Assembly: GCA_964251385.1 (NCBI GenBank)
Contig: CAXUJK010000001.1
Location: 372,001-436,000, forward strand
DNA from: CADCVW01 sp964251385
GTDB lineage: Bacteria > Pseudomonadota > Alphaproteobacteria > Sphingomonadales > Sphingomonadaceae
Length of the DNA: 64,000 bases
Direction of reading: 5' to 3'
Shown: piece after piece, positions 13,621 through 22,104 of the stretch
Numbering within the stretch: the first letter of the stretch is position 1
How the letters are laid out: each line of letters opens with the position of its first letter
Notes under the pieces: model-generated
Seen by the model: only the letters and a program-made list of their open reading frames with translations
Databases searched by the model: none
What the model was told of the DNA's origin: nothing
Position numbers and translations under genes: made by a program

Positions 13621-15206
13621 TCAGGCGAACTGGTTCATCGTGTTGTGCGCGCCGCCCGCCTTGAGCGCGGCCTCGCCCGCGAAATAATCCTTGTGGTCGT
13701 CGCCCAGGTCGGAGCCGGACATGTTCTGGTGCTTGACGCACGCGATGCCCTGCCGGATTTCGGGCCGCTGCACGCCGAGTACGTAGCCCAGCATCCCCGC
13801 CGCGCCGAAATACTCGCGCGCGAGATTGTCCGTCGACAGCGCCGCCGTGTGATAGGTCGGCAGCGTGATGAGGTGGTGGAAGATGCCCGCGCGCCTCGCC
13901 GAGTCTGCCTGAAACGTCCGGATGCGTTCGTCGGCGGCCGCCGCAAGCTCGGTCGTGTCGTAGAACACGCTCATCAGCGCGGCGCGGTCGTAGGCGGCCA
14001 TGTCGCGCCCTTCCGCGGTCCAGGCATCGTAGACCTGCTGGCGGAAGTTGAGCGTCCAGTTGAACGAGGGTGAGTTGTTGTAGACGAGCTTTGCGTCGGG
14101 AACGACTTCGCGGATGCGGTCGACCATCGACGCGATCTGTTCGATGTGCGGCTTCTCCGTTTCGATCCACAGCAGGTCCGCGCCGTGCTGCAATGACGTG
14201 ATGCAGTCGAGCACGCAACGGTCCTCGCCCGTGCCGGGGCGGAACTGGAACAGGTTGGACGGCAGGCGCTTGGGGACCATCAGCTTGCCGTCGCGGTTGA
14301 TGACGACGTCGCCGTTCGTTCCCGCCCCCATTGGTTCGCAATCGAGAAAGCCGTTGTAGAGATCGCCGAGATCGCCCGGCGTCTTGCTGATCGCGATCTG
14401 CTTGGTAAGGCCCGCGCCCAGCGAATCCGTCCGCGCGACGATGATGCCGTCGTCGACGCCGAGCTCGAGGAACGCGTACCGGCATGCGCGGATCTTCGCC
14501 AAAAAGTCTTCGTGGGGGACGGTGACCTTGCCGTCTTGGTGCCCGCACTGCTTCTCGTCGGACACCTGGTTCTCGATCTGCAGCGCGCACGCGCCCGCCT
14601 CGATCATCTTCTTGGCGAGCAGATACGTCGCCTCCGCGTTGCCGAAGCCGGCGTCGATGTCGGCGATGATCGGGATGACGTGCGTCTGGTGGTTCTCGAC
14701 CGCACCCAGCAGCTTGCGCTCGGCATCCGTGTCGCCGCTTGCTCGCGCCGCGTCGATGGCGCGGAAGTTCTCGCTAAGTTCACGCGCGTCCGCCTGGCGT
14801 AGGAACGTGTAGAGCTCCTCGATCAGCGCGGGAACGCTGGTCTTCTCGTGCATCGACTGGTCGGGCAAAGGCCCGAACTCGGAGCGCAGCGCCGCGATCA
14901 TCCAGCCGGACAGATACAGATAGCGCCGGTCGGTCGTGCCGAAATGCTTCTTGATCGCGATGACCTTCTGCTGGCCGATGAAGCCGTGCCAGCAGCCGAG
15001 CGACTGCGTGTAGCGGCTCGTGTCCGCGTCGTACGCGGCCATGTCGCGGCGCATGATCGTCGCGGTGTAGCGTGCGATGTCGAGGCCGGTGCGGAACCGG
15101 TTTTGCAGCCGCATGCGCGCACCCGCTGCGCGCTGATCCCGTCCCACGTCCCGTGATGGGCGCGGACGAGGTCGCTAATTTCCTTAACGTGGGCTTGGTA
15201 CGACAT
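13621..15206 (-). CDS. aceA: Isocitrate lyase, with an apparent frameshift near the N terminus
   Basis: Isocitrate lyase cleaves isocitrate to glyoxylate and succinate. The body, about 500 residues, has the catalytic loop KQCGHQDGKVTVP, the metal-binding region IADIDAGFGNAEATY, and the C-terminal NMSGSDLGDDHKDYF; its length fits the long (about 530 aa) class. The family-like N terminus MSYQAHVKEISDLVRAHHG starts at 15206 behind GAGGA but is one frame off from RMRLQNRFRTGLDIARYT. The frames must join between about 15115 and 15140, inside a GCGCGC run. Either one base is missing in the data, or the gene uses GTG 15147 and lacks about 20 residues, which are not catalytic. Confidence 0.88.
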
Positions 15207-15286
15207 CCGGCGTCCTCGACGATCTGTAGATCGCCACCGCTACGCACCTGTCATGCGACGGCCAAGCGCCCGCGAAGTGCGATTGT

Positions 15287-15299
15287 GGAACTTTACAAG
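15287..15299 (+). promoter_or_regulatory. RamB-like operator candidate
   Basis: GGAACTTTACAAG in the aceA/regulator intergenic region matches 11 of 13 positions of the motif I recall for Corynebacterium RamB, (A/G)(A/G)AACTTTGCAAA. It lies 81 bases upstream of the aceA start and 42 bases before the regulator start, suited to control of both and to autoregulation. Confidence 0.45.
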
Positions 15300-15340
15300 C
15301 TTCTTCTGTACAGCTGTGCGGATCGTACAAAGGAAGACGC

Positions 15341-16747
15341 ATGGCGGCGGAGCGCGCGGTTTACATGGGACCGCGGATACGGCGTTTGCGGCGCGACCTG
15401 GGGCTGACCCAGGCGGACATGGCGGACGACCTTGCCATCTCCGCGTCGTACGTCGCGCTGATCGAACGCAACCAGCGGCCGCTGACCGCCGACATGCTTC
15501 TGCGGCTCGCGCGCACGTACAAGCTCGACGTGGCGGAGCTTGCGGGCGATGGCGGCGCGGAACATGTCGCGCGGCTGCAGGCGGTGTTGCGCGATCCGAT
15601 GTTCGCGGACCTAGACCTGCCGCAGCTGCAGAACGCGGACGTCGCGACCAATTACCCCGGTGTCGCCGAGGCGTTCCTGCGCCTCTACACCGCGTATCGC
15701 GAGGATCAGCTGGCGCTCGCCGACCGCAGCGCGGGCGTGGCCGACGACCGCGGAGCGGGCAACGCGCCCGACGCGGTGGCGGAGGCGCGGGCGTTCCTGG
15801 GGGCGCGGCGCAACAGCTTTCCAGGGCTGGACGATGCCGCCGAACGCCTGGCGCAAGCCGTCGCCGAGAACGGCGGTTTGACCGAACATCTGCAACGCCG
15901 CCACGCGCTTCGCGTGCGCACGCTGCCGACCGACACGATGGTGGATTCGATCCGGCGGCTCGACCGGCATCGCGGAGAGGTGTTCCTCGACGAAGCGCTG
16001 GACGCGTCCAGCCAAGCGTTTCAGCTCGCGACGCAGCTCGCGTATCTGGAAATGGCCGGCGACCTCGACGCGGTCATCGCCGACGGCAGCTTCGACAGCG
16101 AAGGCGGCGCGCGCCTGACCCATCGCGCGCTGGCAAGCTACGCCGCCGCCGCTTTGCTCATGCCGTACGATGCGTTCGCGCGCGCCGTCGAAGCGCGGCA
16201 CTACGACATAGATGCGCTGTCCCGGCAGTTCGGCACCAGCTTCGAACAGACCGCGCATCGGCTGACGACGCTGCAAAAACCCGGACACGAGCGTGTCCCC
16301 TTCTTCTTCATCCGCGTCGATCCGGCGGGGAACGTGTCGAAGCGGCTGGACGGCGCTGGCTTTCCGTTCGCGCGGCACGGCGGCGCGTGCCCGCTCTGGT
16401 CGGTGCATCACGTGTTCCGCAGGCCCGGCGAGATCGTCACGCAGTGGCTCGAGCTGCCCGACGGCCAGCGTTATTTCTCCGTCGCCCGCACGGTGACGAC
16501 GCGTAGCGGCGCGTTTGGCGTGCGGCGTGTCGAACGCGCGATCGCGCTGGGGTGCTCGGCGGCGGACGCGGGTCGCCTGATCTACGCGCGCGACTCGCCC
16601 GCGCCGGCGCCGACGCCGATCGGGATCACCTGTCGCTTGTGCCACCGCACGCGTTGCCCTGCGCGTGCGGCGCCGCCGATCGGCCGGCCGCTGCTCCCAG
16701 ACGACTATCGCCGTGCGAGCACGCCGTTCGGATTTTCGGACGGCTAG
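15341..16747 (+). CDS. XRE-family regulator of the ScfR/RamB type
   Basis: The protein (468 aa) has an N-terminal helix-turn-helix (about residues 12-65; LRRDLGLTQADMADDLAISASYVALIERNQRPL). The middle contains a degenerate IrrE/M78-peptidase-like region without a clear HExxH, and the C-terminal half matches the DUF2083 type seen in short-chain acyl-CoA sensing regulators, with a final Cys cluster CRLCHRTRC. It reads away from aceA and is the likely regulator of the shunt genes, sensing acyl-CoA state as ScfR/RamB homologues do. AGGAAG precedes the ATG. Its stop overlaps that of the alternative oxidase by four bases. Confidence 0.85.
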   Translation: MAAERAVYMGPRIRRLRRDLGLTQADMADDLAISASYVALIERNQRPLTADMLLRLARTYKLDVAELAGDGGAEHVARLQAVLRDPMFADLDLPQLQNADVATNYPGVAEAFLRLYTAYREDQLALADRSAGVADDRGAGNAPDAVAEARAFLGARRNSFPGLDDAAERLAQAVAENGGLTEHLQRRHALRVRTLPTDTMVDSIRRLDRHRGEVFLDEALDASSQAFQLATQLAYLEMAGDLDAVIADGSFDSEGGARLTHRALASYAAAALLMPYDAFARAVEARHYDIDALSRQFGTSFEQTAHRLTTLQKPGHERVPFFFIRVDPAGNVSKRLDGAGFPFARHGGACPLWSVHHVFRRPGEIVTQWLELPDGQRYFSVARTVTTRSGAFGVRRVERAIALGCSAADAGRLIYARDSPAPAPTPIGITCRLCHRTRCPARAAPPIGRPLLPDDYRRASTPFGFSDG

Positions 16748-17469
16748 GCCTGAAGCCGAATCTCGTCGGCATGCGCGGGGTACGGCGCGGCTTTGGCGTG
16801 GTCGAACGCGGTACCGCTCAGCGTGTCGGCGAACCCGTGGTTGACGTCCCGGTGGTGCGCCTCGTCCGCGCGCACGACGATGATGACGTCGCGCAACGTC
16901 GCGTTGTCGGGCAACTTCCAGTAATGCCTGGCGATCGCGGGCGCAGGGACGTTTTCGGCGCGGCCTTCGTCGATCTCCGCCAGGTACATCGAGTAGCTGA
17001 GCACCGCTTCCTCCTCGAAATAGCCGACGACGCGGTGCGCGGTGCGCTTCGAGACGATGTAGAGGATCGAGAAGCCGACGAGGAAGACGACCTGCACGGC
17101 CAGGATGACGAGGCGCTCGAACCAGGTCGGCCTGGCGATCTCGATGAAGGTCATCAGGTGCATGCGCTCGTTCTCCGCCTCCTCCATCAGGGTGCGGATC
17201 CAGCCTTCGTCGTCGCGCATGGACCGCAATGACGACAGATGCGTGAACATCGCGCCAACCATGCCGGGCACGGCGGCAACGGTTTCGAGCACAACCGCGC
17301 GGTGGCCGTATCGCTTGGCGAAGAACGTGTCCGCGCAGAAGCGCAGCATCTTGGTGAAAGCCAGCGCGAAGCGGTCGGAAAAACCGTGCGGGTCGTGGTG
17401 GAGGGCGGGTTGCGCGTCTTTTTCATCGGCAACGGCGCGGCGGTCGGGCTTGAGGATGGTGTTGACCAT
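16744..17469 (-). CDS. aox: Alternative oxidase (cyanide-insensitive ubiquinol oxidase)
   Basis: This 241-aa protein has the di-iron ligand pattern of alternative oxidases: a Glu in VVLETVAAVPGMV, EENERMHL-like EEAENERMHLMTFIE, EEEAVLSYSMYL and the final Glu-His pair in RADEAHHRDVNHGFAD. A hydrophobic hairpin (about residues 115-140) would anchor it in the inner membrane. It oxidises ubiquinol with oxygen without pumping protons. Such genes are known in some bacteria, including Novosphingobium, but are not common. It lies 42 bases downstream of a molybdopterin oxidoreductase and cytochrome b, so the three may be one operon serving electron overflow. Confidence 0.92.
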   Translation of the reverse strand: MVNTILKPDRRAVADEKDAQPALHHDPHGFSDRFALAFTKMLRFCADTFFAKRYGHRAVVLETVAAVPGMVGAMFTHLSSLRSMRDDEGWIRTLMEEAENERMHLMTFIEIARPTWFERLVILAVQVVFLVGFSILYIVSKRTAHRVVGYFEEEAVLSYSMYLAEIDEGRAENVPAPAIARHYWKLPDNATLRDVIIVVRADEAHHRDVNHGFADTLSGTAFDHAKAAPYPAHADEIRLQA

Positions 17470-17511
17470 GACGGCTTCCTGAGCGGCTTCCTACCCCAGG
17501 AATATAGGGTG

Positions 17512-18303
17512 TCAGATGCCCGCGTACCACTCGTAGCCGCGGTCTTCCCAGAAGCCGCCGCGCCCGCCCGACAAGTTGGCGAAGCTTGCCACGGCCTCGA
17601 TCCGCATGAGGTATTTGGCGTGCTTGTATCCCAGCTGCCGCTCGACGCGCAGGCGCAAGGGGGCACCGTGCGGGACATCCAGCGGGCGGTCGTTCATCGT
17701 GTGGGCAAGGATCGTCTGCGGGTGGAACGCATCGACCAGGTCGATCGATTCGTAGTAGCGGCCCGCGGTCATGTCGCCGCCCTTGGACGGCTCGCCCGCC
17801 AGATTGTCCGCGCAGTGGAACACGATGTAGCGCGCCTCCGGACGCAGCCCGGCGATGCGGAGCAAGGGCCCGAGCTGCGGACCCGTCCACTTGCCGATCG
17901 CGCTCCAGCCCTCGACGCAATCGTGCCGCGTGATCTGCGCGCGTGCGGGCAGGCCCTTGAGGTGCGCCAGCGACAGGCCAAGCGGACGTTCGACGAGGCC
18001 GTCGATGCGCAGCCGCCAATCGGCGAAGTTGCTGGCCAGCGCCTGCAGATACTCGGGCGTGTCGGGCATGGTCGTGCCGTTCGCCTTGAACACGGGCGAG
18101 AGGTCGGACGGGGAGAACTCGCGAGCGAGCGCGGTGCGATTTTGGAGCGCGCGTTGGCTGCCGAGCGCCAGGCCTTCCGCACGGCCGAGCAGACCTTGAA
18201 CGCCCGGATCGCGGCTGAGCCGGTCGCAGCCGCCGAGCGCGAACCCCGTAACGCCGAGCGATGCGGTCGCGATCAGGCCGCGGCGGGTCAACAAATCGCT
18301 CAT
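17512..18303 (-). CDS. Molybdopterin-dependent oxidoreductase, sulfite oxidase/MsrP fold, Tat-exported
   Basis: The 263-aa product starts MSDLLTRRGLIATASLG, a twin-arginine signal followed by a lipobox-like LGGC, so it is likely periplasmic or lipid-anchored. The molybdenum-ligand Cys is in RHDCVEGWSAIGKWTG, and HGAPLRLRVERQLGYKHAKYL fits the cofactor domain. It may oxidise or reduce a sulfur or methionine-sulfoxide compound; the substrate is not known. It starts with ATG overlapping the cytochrome b stop (ATGA), so the cytochrome is its probable membrane redox partner. Confidence 0.85.
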   Translation of the reverse strand: MSDLLTRRGLIATASLGVTGFALGGCDRLSRDPGVQGLLGRAEGLALGSQRALQNRTALAREFSPSDLSPVFKANGTTMPDTPEYLQALASNFADWRLRIDGLVERPLGLSLAHLKGLPARAQITRHDCVEGWSAIGKWTGPQLGPLLRIAGLRPEARYIVFHCADNLAGEPSKGGDMTAGRYYESIDLVDAFHPQTILAHTMNDRPLDVPHGAPLRLRVERQLGYKHAKYLMRIEAVASFANLSGGRGGFWEDRGYEWYAGI

Positions 18304-19151
18304 GTCCTCTCCGGCTTCACGGCGTATTTTCCCGTGATCATCGACCGCATCAGGTTCCACGGTCCCGCGAGCAGCACCAATGCGACGTGCACGATGATGA
18401 AGCCGACCAGCCCGGTGGCGGCCATGAAGTGCAGCGTGCGCGCGGACTGCCGCCCGCCGAACAGGTCGAGCAGCCACGGCGCGATCGCGTTGAAGCCCGG
18501 CGACATGGTGAGGCCGGTCAACACGATCAGCGGAATGACCACGAAGATCACGCCCGCATAGGTGATCTTCTGCAGCGCGTTGTAGCTCTTGTCCGCCTCG
18601 CCCGTCGCGAAGCGCAGGCGGGCATGGTCCTTGATCTCCCGCCAAAGATGGCGCGCGCCCAGCTCCTTGCGGCCGGGCACGATGTCGCGGCGCAGATGAC
18701 CGGTGACGGCGTTGTAGAGAAGGTACAGCAGCCCGTTGACGACGAGGATCCACGAGAACGCCAGATGCCAGCGGCGACCCGTCGCGAGATCCTGGTAGCT
18801 GGGCAGCGTCGCCCAGCCGGGGAAGCCGCGGGACTGACGCGCGTCGGGAGGGCCGGATACGCCCAGGAAGCCGGTCGTCTCGATCGTCGCCCGGCCGATC
18901 GCGACGACGCCGCGCTGTCCGCCTTCCCCCTTCACCTCCAGGACCGGCGTATCGGCGTTCGCCCCCGCCTGCCCCCAGTAAAGCCGCGGGTGCGCGTTGA
19001 AGATCTGCAGCCCACTCATCAGCAGGACGAACACGGCCACGACGTTGAGCCAGTGAGTCGCGCGGACGAGGATACTATGACGCTTGACGATCTCGCGCGC
19101 GGGCTTGGCGTCCGCTGCCGCGGCGTCCGGGAAAGCGAGGGCCTGGTCCAT
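18300..19151 (-). CDS. Membrane cytochrome b (cytochrome b561/thiosulfate reductase b-type)
   Basis: The product (283 aa) has four hydrophobic helices with likely haem-ligand His residues in VRATHWLNVVAVF, WHLAFSWILVVNGLLYLLY, and LHFMAATGLVGFIIVHVAL. This matches the b-type cytochromes that pass electrons between quinol and periplasmic molybdoenzymes. It is the first gene of a three-gene group with the molybdopterin protein and alternative oxidase. The direction of electron flow cannot be fixed by sequence. Confidence 0.85.
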   Translation of the reverse strand: MDQALAFPDAAAADAKPAREIVKRHSILVRATHWLNVVAVFVLLMSGLQIFNAHPRLYWGQAGANADTPVLEVKGEGGQRGVVAIGRATIETTGFLGVSGPPDARQSRGFPGWATLPSYQDLATGRRWHLAFSWILVVNGLLYLLYNAVTGHLRRDIVPGRKELGARHLWREIKDHARLRFATGEADKSYNALQKITYAGVIFVVIPLIVLTGLTMSPGFNAIAPWLLDLFGGRQSARTLHFMAATGLVGFIIVHVALVLLAGPWNLMRSMITGKYAVKPERT

Positions 19152-19296
19152 GACTATCCGTTCGTAGCGACGGCAACGAGGTTACGATCCTTGCGACGCG
19201 AAAGCGCCCCTCGTTTTCACTCGGGACGAACGAGGAAGGTGAACCGTAGTTAGTGGGCTGCAAGACGTCGTTGGTCCCGAGCGGAAACGAGCGGCG

Positions 19297-20916
19297 CTAA
19301 GCCCGCTCGCGGACGCTCAAAAACTTCACGTCCGGCCAGTCGTCCTTGAAGCGGCCGAGTTCCCACGCGTTGCGCATCATCAACACGGGCGCGTCGTCCT
19401 GGTCCTCGGCCATGTTCGACCGGTGCGCGGCGACCATGCGCTTCAGCGTCGGCGCGTCGGCGGTGATCCAGAGCGCGATCTCGTGCGGGCTGGGTTCGAA
19501 GCCGAGCCTGAGGCCGTATTCCGCCTGGACGCGGCCGGCGAGGACGTCGAGCTGGAGCTCGCCCACGACGCCGACGATCCAGTTCGACCCGAGCAGCGGG
19601 CGGAACACGCGCACCACCCCTTCTTCGGCGAGATCGGACAGGCCCCGCCGCATCTGCTTGGTCTTCATCGGATCGTCGAGCCGCACGCGGCGCAGGATTT
19701 CGGGCGCGAATTCGGGCAGCCCCGTGAAGCGCAGGTCGCCGCGTTCGGACAAGGTGTCGCCGACGCGCAGCGTGCCGTGGTTGGGAATGCCGATGATATC
19801 GCCGGGCCGCGCCGAGCCGGCGAGTTCGCGGTCGCGGGCGAAGAAGGACACGGGATTGTGGATCGCGATCGCCTTGCCGATGCGCGGGTTGTTGAGCTTC
19901 ATTCCGCGCTTCAGCGTGCCCGAACAGACGCGCAGGAAGGCGACGCGGTCGCGGTGGTTGGGGTCCATGTTGGCCTGCATCTTGAACACGAAGCCGGTCA
20001 CCCGGTCTTCGTCGGGTTCGACCGGGTTCGGCATCGCGGGCTGGCGGCCGGGCGGCGGCGCGAAGCGGGCGAGCCCGTCAAGCAGGTGGTCTATGCCGAT
20101 CTCCCGCAGCGCGCTGCCGAAATAGACGGGCGTCATGTCGCCCGCGCGGAACGCGTCGACGTCGAACTCCGGATACGCCTCGCGCGCCAATCCCGCTTCC
20201 TCGCGCAACGCGGCCACCGCGTCGGTGGGCAACGCCGCGTCGAGCGCGGGATCGTCGAGGCCGGTGCACTTCACGTCCGGCGGGAACGGCTCGCCGGGCG
20301 CGGGCGGCGGCAGGCTGAGCGTTTCGCTTTCCAGATCGTAGATGCCGCCGAACAGCCCGCCCATTCCGGCGGGCCAGTTGCGTGGGGAGACGTCGAGCTG
20401 CAGCGTTTCCGCGACTTCGTCCATCAGCGCGAACGGGCTCAAGCCCTCGCGGTCGACCTTGTTGATGAAAGTCACGATCGGAATGTTGCGAAGCCGGCAC
20501 ACCTCGAACAGTTTGCGGGTCTGCGCCTCGATCCCCTTGGCCGCGTCGATGACCATGACCGCACTGTCGACGGCGGTCAGCGTGCGGTACGTGTCTTCGG
20601 AAAAATCTTGGTGGCCCGGCGTGTCGAGCAGGTTGAACAGGATGTTCCCGCGTTCGAACGTCATGACCGAGCTGGTCACCGAAATCCCGCGCTGCTGTTC
20701 GATCGCCATCCAGTCCGATCGCGCGCGGCGGCGGGTGCCGCGTGCACGCACCTCGCCTGCCTCCCGGATCGCGCCCGCCTGGTACAACAGCTTTTCGGTA
20801 AGCGTCGTCTTGCCCGCGTCGGGATGAGAGATGATCGCGAACGTGCGACGCTCCAGCTCGCTTGAAGGCGGAGCTACGGCTTCGTCGACGGCGCCCGCAC
20901 GCACCGCTCCGGTCAT
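19297..20916 (-). CDS. prfC: Peptide chain release factor 3
   Basis: RF3 is the GTPase that removes RF1/RF2 from the ribosome after termination. The 539-aa product has G1 SHPDAGKTTLTEKLL, the switch region QQRGISVTSSVM, G3 DTPGHQDFSEDTYR, and G4 NKVD, followed by the domains 2 and 3 typical of the family (GVVGELQLDVLAGRVQAEY). I chose ATG 20916 (MTGAVRAG). The upstream in-frame extension would overlap the small glycine-zipper gene and is basic and not family-like. Confidence 0.95.
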   Translation of the reverse strand: MTGAVRAGAVDEAVAPPSSELERRTFAIISHPDAGKTTLTEKLLYQAGAIREAGEVRARGTRRRARSDWMAIEQQRGISVTSSVMTFERGNILFNLLDTPGHQDFSEDTYRTLTAVDSAVMVIDAAKGIEAQTRKLFEVCRLRNIPIVTFINKVDREGLSPFALMDEVAETLQLDVSPRNWPAGMGGLFGGIYDLESETLSLPPPAPGEPFPPDVKCTGLDDPALDAALPTDAVAALREEAGLAREAYPEFDVDAFRAGDMTPVYFGSALREIGIDHLLDGLARFAPPPGRQPAMPNPVEPDEDRVTGFVFKMQANMDPNHRDRVAFLRVCSGTLKRGMKLNNPRIGKAIAIHNPVSFFARDRELAGSARPGDIIGIPNHGTLRVGDTLSERGDLRFTGLPEFAPEILRRVRLDDPMKTKQMRRGLSDLAEEGVVRVFRPLLGSNWIVGVVGELQLDVLAGRVQAEYGLRLGFEPSPHEIALWITADAPTLKRMVAAHRSNMAEDQDDAPVLMMRNAWELGRFKDDWPDVKFLSVRERA

Positions 20917-20926
20917 GGCGTTCAAG

Positions 20927-21076
20927 TCAGACCTTCTTCTTGTTCTTGAGATAGACGTAGCCCGCGCCCGCCGCGGCACCGATGATCGGGCCGACGAACG
21001 GAATGGGGATCGCGATCACGGCCCCGATCGCGGCGGCCTTGGCCATGCTCTTGCCCAGCGCCTTGTCGTCGGTCAT
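20927..21076 (-). CDS. Glycine-zipper small protein (49 aa)
   Basis: The protein begins MTDDKALGKSMAKAAAIGAV, then has one hydrophobic segment with IPIPFVGPIIGAAAGAG and ends in a basic tail YLKNKKKV. AGGAGA sits six bases before the ATG. Small GxxxG proteins of this kind insert in membranes; the function is unknown. It lies ten bases upstream of prfC, so it may lead a two-gene unit. Confidence 0.75.
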   Translation of the reverse strand: MTDDKALGKSMAKAAAIGAVIAIPIPFVGPIIGAAAGAGYVYLKNKKKV

Positions 21077-21129
21077 GCGTTCTCTCCTGTCCGCGCCGTC
21101 TAGCGCATTATGCTTTCGGAGACCAACAC

Positions 21130-22104
21130 GTGCCATCCGGCCTCGTAGCCCTGCTCGACGACGTGGCTGCGATCGCGAGGCTCGCCGCCGCGTCGCTCGA
21201 CGATGTCGCCGCCGCGGCCGGCAAGGCGGGGGCGAAGGCGGCGGGGGTCGTGATCGACGACACCGCGGTGACCCCGCGCTACGTCGTGGGACTGTCGCCC
21301 GACCGCGAGCTGCCGATCATCGCCAAGATCGCGCGCGGGTCGCTCAAGAACAAGTTGCTCTACCTCCTGCCCGCCGCGGTCGCGCTCAGCGCGTTCGCGC
21401 CGTGGGCGGTGACGCCGCTGCTGATGCTGGGCGGCGCGTATCTGTGCTTCGAGGCGACGGAGAAGATCGCGGAAGTTCTGCTCGGCCACGAAGCGCACGG
21501 GTCGGACGCGGCCGAGATCACGGACCCGACGGAGCTGGAGGCGCAGCAGGTGAGCGGCGCGATCCGGACCGACTTCATCCTGTCGGCCGAGATCATGGCG
21601 ATCGCGCTCGCCGACCTGCCCGACCAGTCGCTGGCGATGAAGGCGGTGACGCTCGCGCTGGTCGGCATCGCGATCACGATCGCGGTGTATGGCGTCGTCG
21701 CGCTGATCGTGAAGATGGACGACGTCGGGCTGCACATGGCGCAGCGGAACAATGCGGGCGCGCGCGGCATCGGGCGGGCGCTCGTCAAGGGCATGCCAGT
21801 TCTGCTGAAAGGATTGTCGATCATCGGCACGGCGGCGATGGTCTGGGTGGGCGGCGGCATCATCGTGCACGGCCTGGAGGAGTTCGGGCTGACGACGATC
21901 CCGCATCTGGTTCACGATGCGGCGGTGGGCGCAGGCAAGGCCGTGCCGTTCGCGAGTGGTGTCGTCGCGTGGATCGCGCAGGCGTTCATGTCGGCGATCG
22001 TCGGCATGGTCATCGGCGGCGCGATCGTCGCCGTCGTGCACCAAGTGAAGCGTTACCGAGCGGGCACCGACAGCCATGGCGCGAGTGCCTCTCCAAAGGT
22101 CTGA
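21130..22104 (+). CDS. DUF808 (YedI-like) inner-membrane protein
   Basis: The product (324 aa, GTG start) begins with the family phrase PSGLVALLDDVAAIARLAAASLDDVAAAAGKA (seen as MPSGLVALLDDV at the start) and later has VVGLSPDRELPIIAKIARGS and several membrane helices with IRTDFILSAEIMAIAL. This matches the DUF808 family, whose role is unknown. The end of the gene overlaps the end of lysA on the other strand by 52 bases. Confidence 0.88.
   Translation: MPSGLVALLDDVAAIARLAAASLDDVAAAAGKAGAKAAGVVIDDTAVTPRYVVGLSPDRELPIIAKIARGSLKNKLLYLLPAAVALSAFAPWAVTPLLMLGGAYLCFEATEKIAEVLLGHEAHGSDAAEITDPTELEAQQVSGAIRTDFILSAEIMAIALADLPDQSLAMKAVTLALVGIAITIAVYGVVALIVKMDDVGLHMAQRNNAGARGIGRALVKGMPVLLKGLSIIGTAAMVWVGGGIIVHGLEEFGLTTIPHLVHDAAVGAGKAVPFASGVVAWIAQAFMSAIVGMVIGGAIVAVVHQVKRYRAGTDSHGASASPKV

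Noticed and set aside
19152..19296. Terminator or small RNA between prfC and cytochrome b
   Set aside because: Only a seven-pair stem (CCTCGTT/AACGAGG) with a long loop and no T-run is present; nothing else is convincing.
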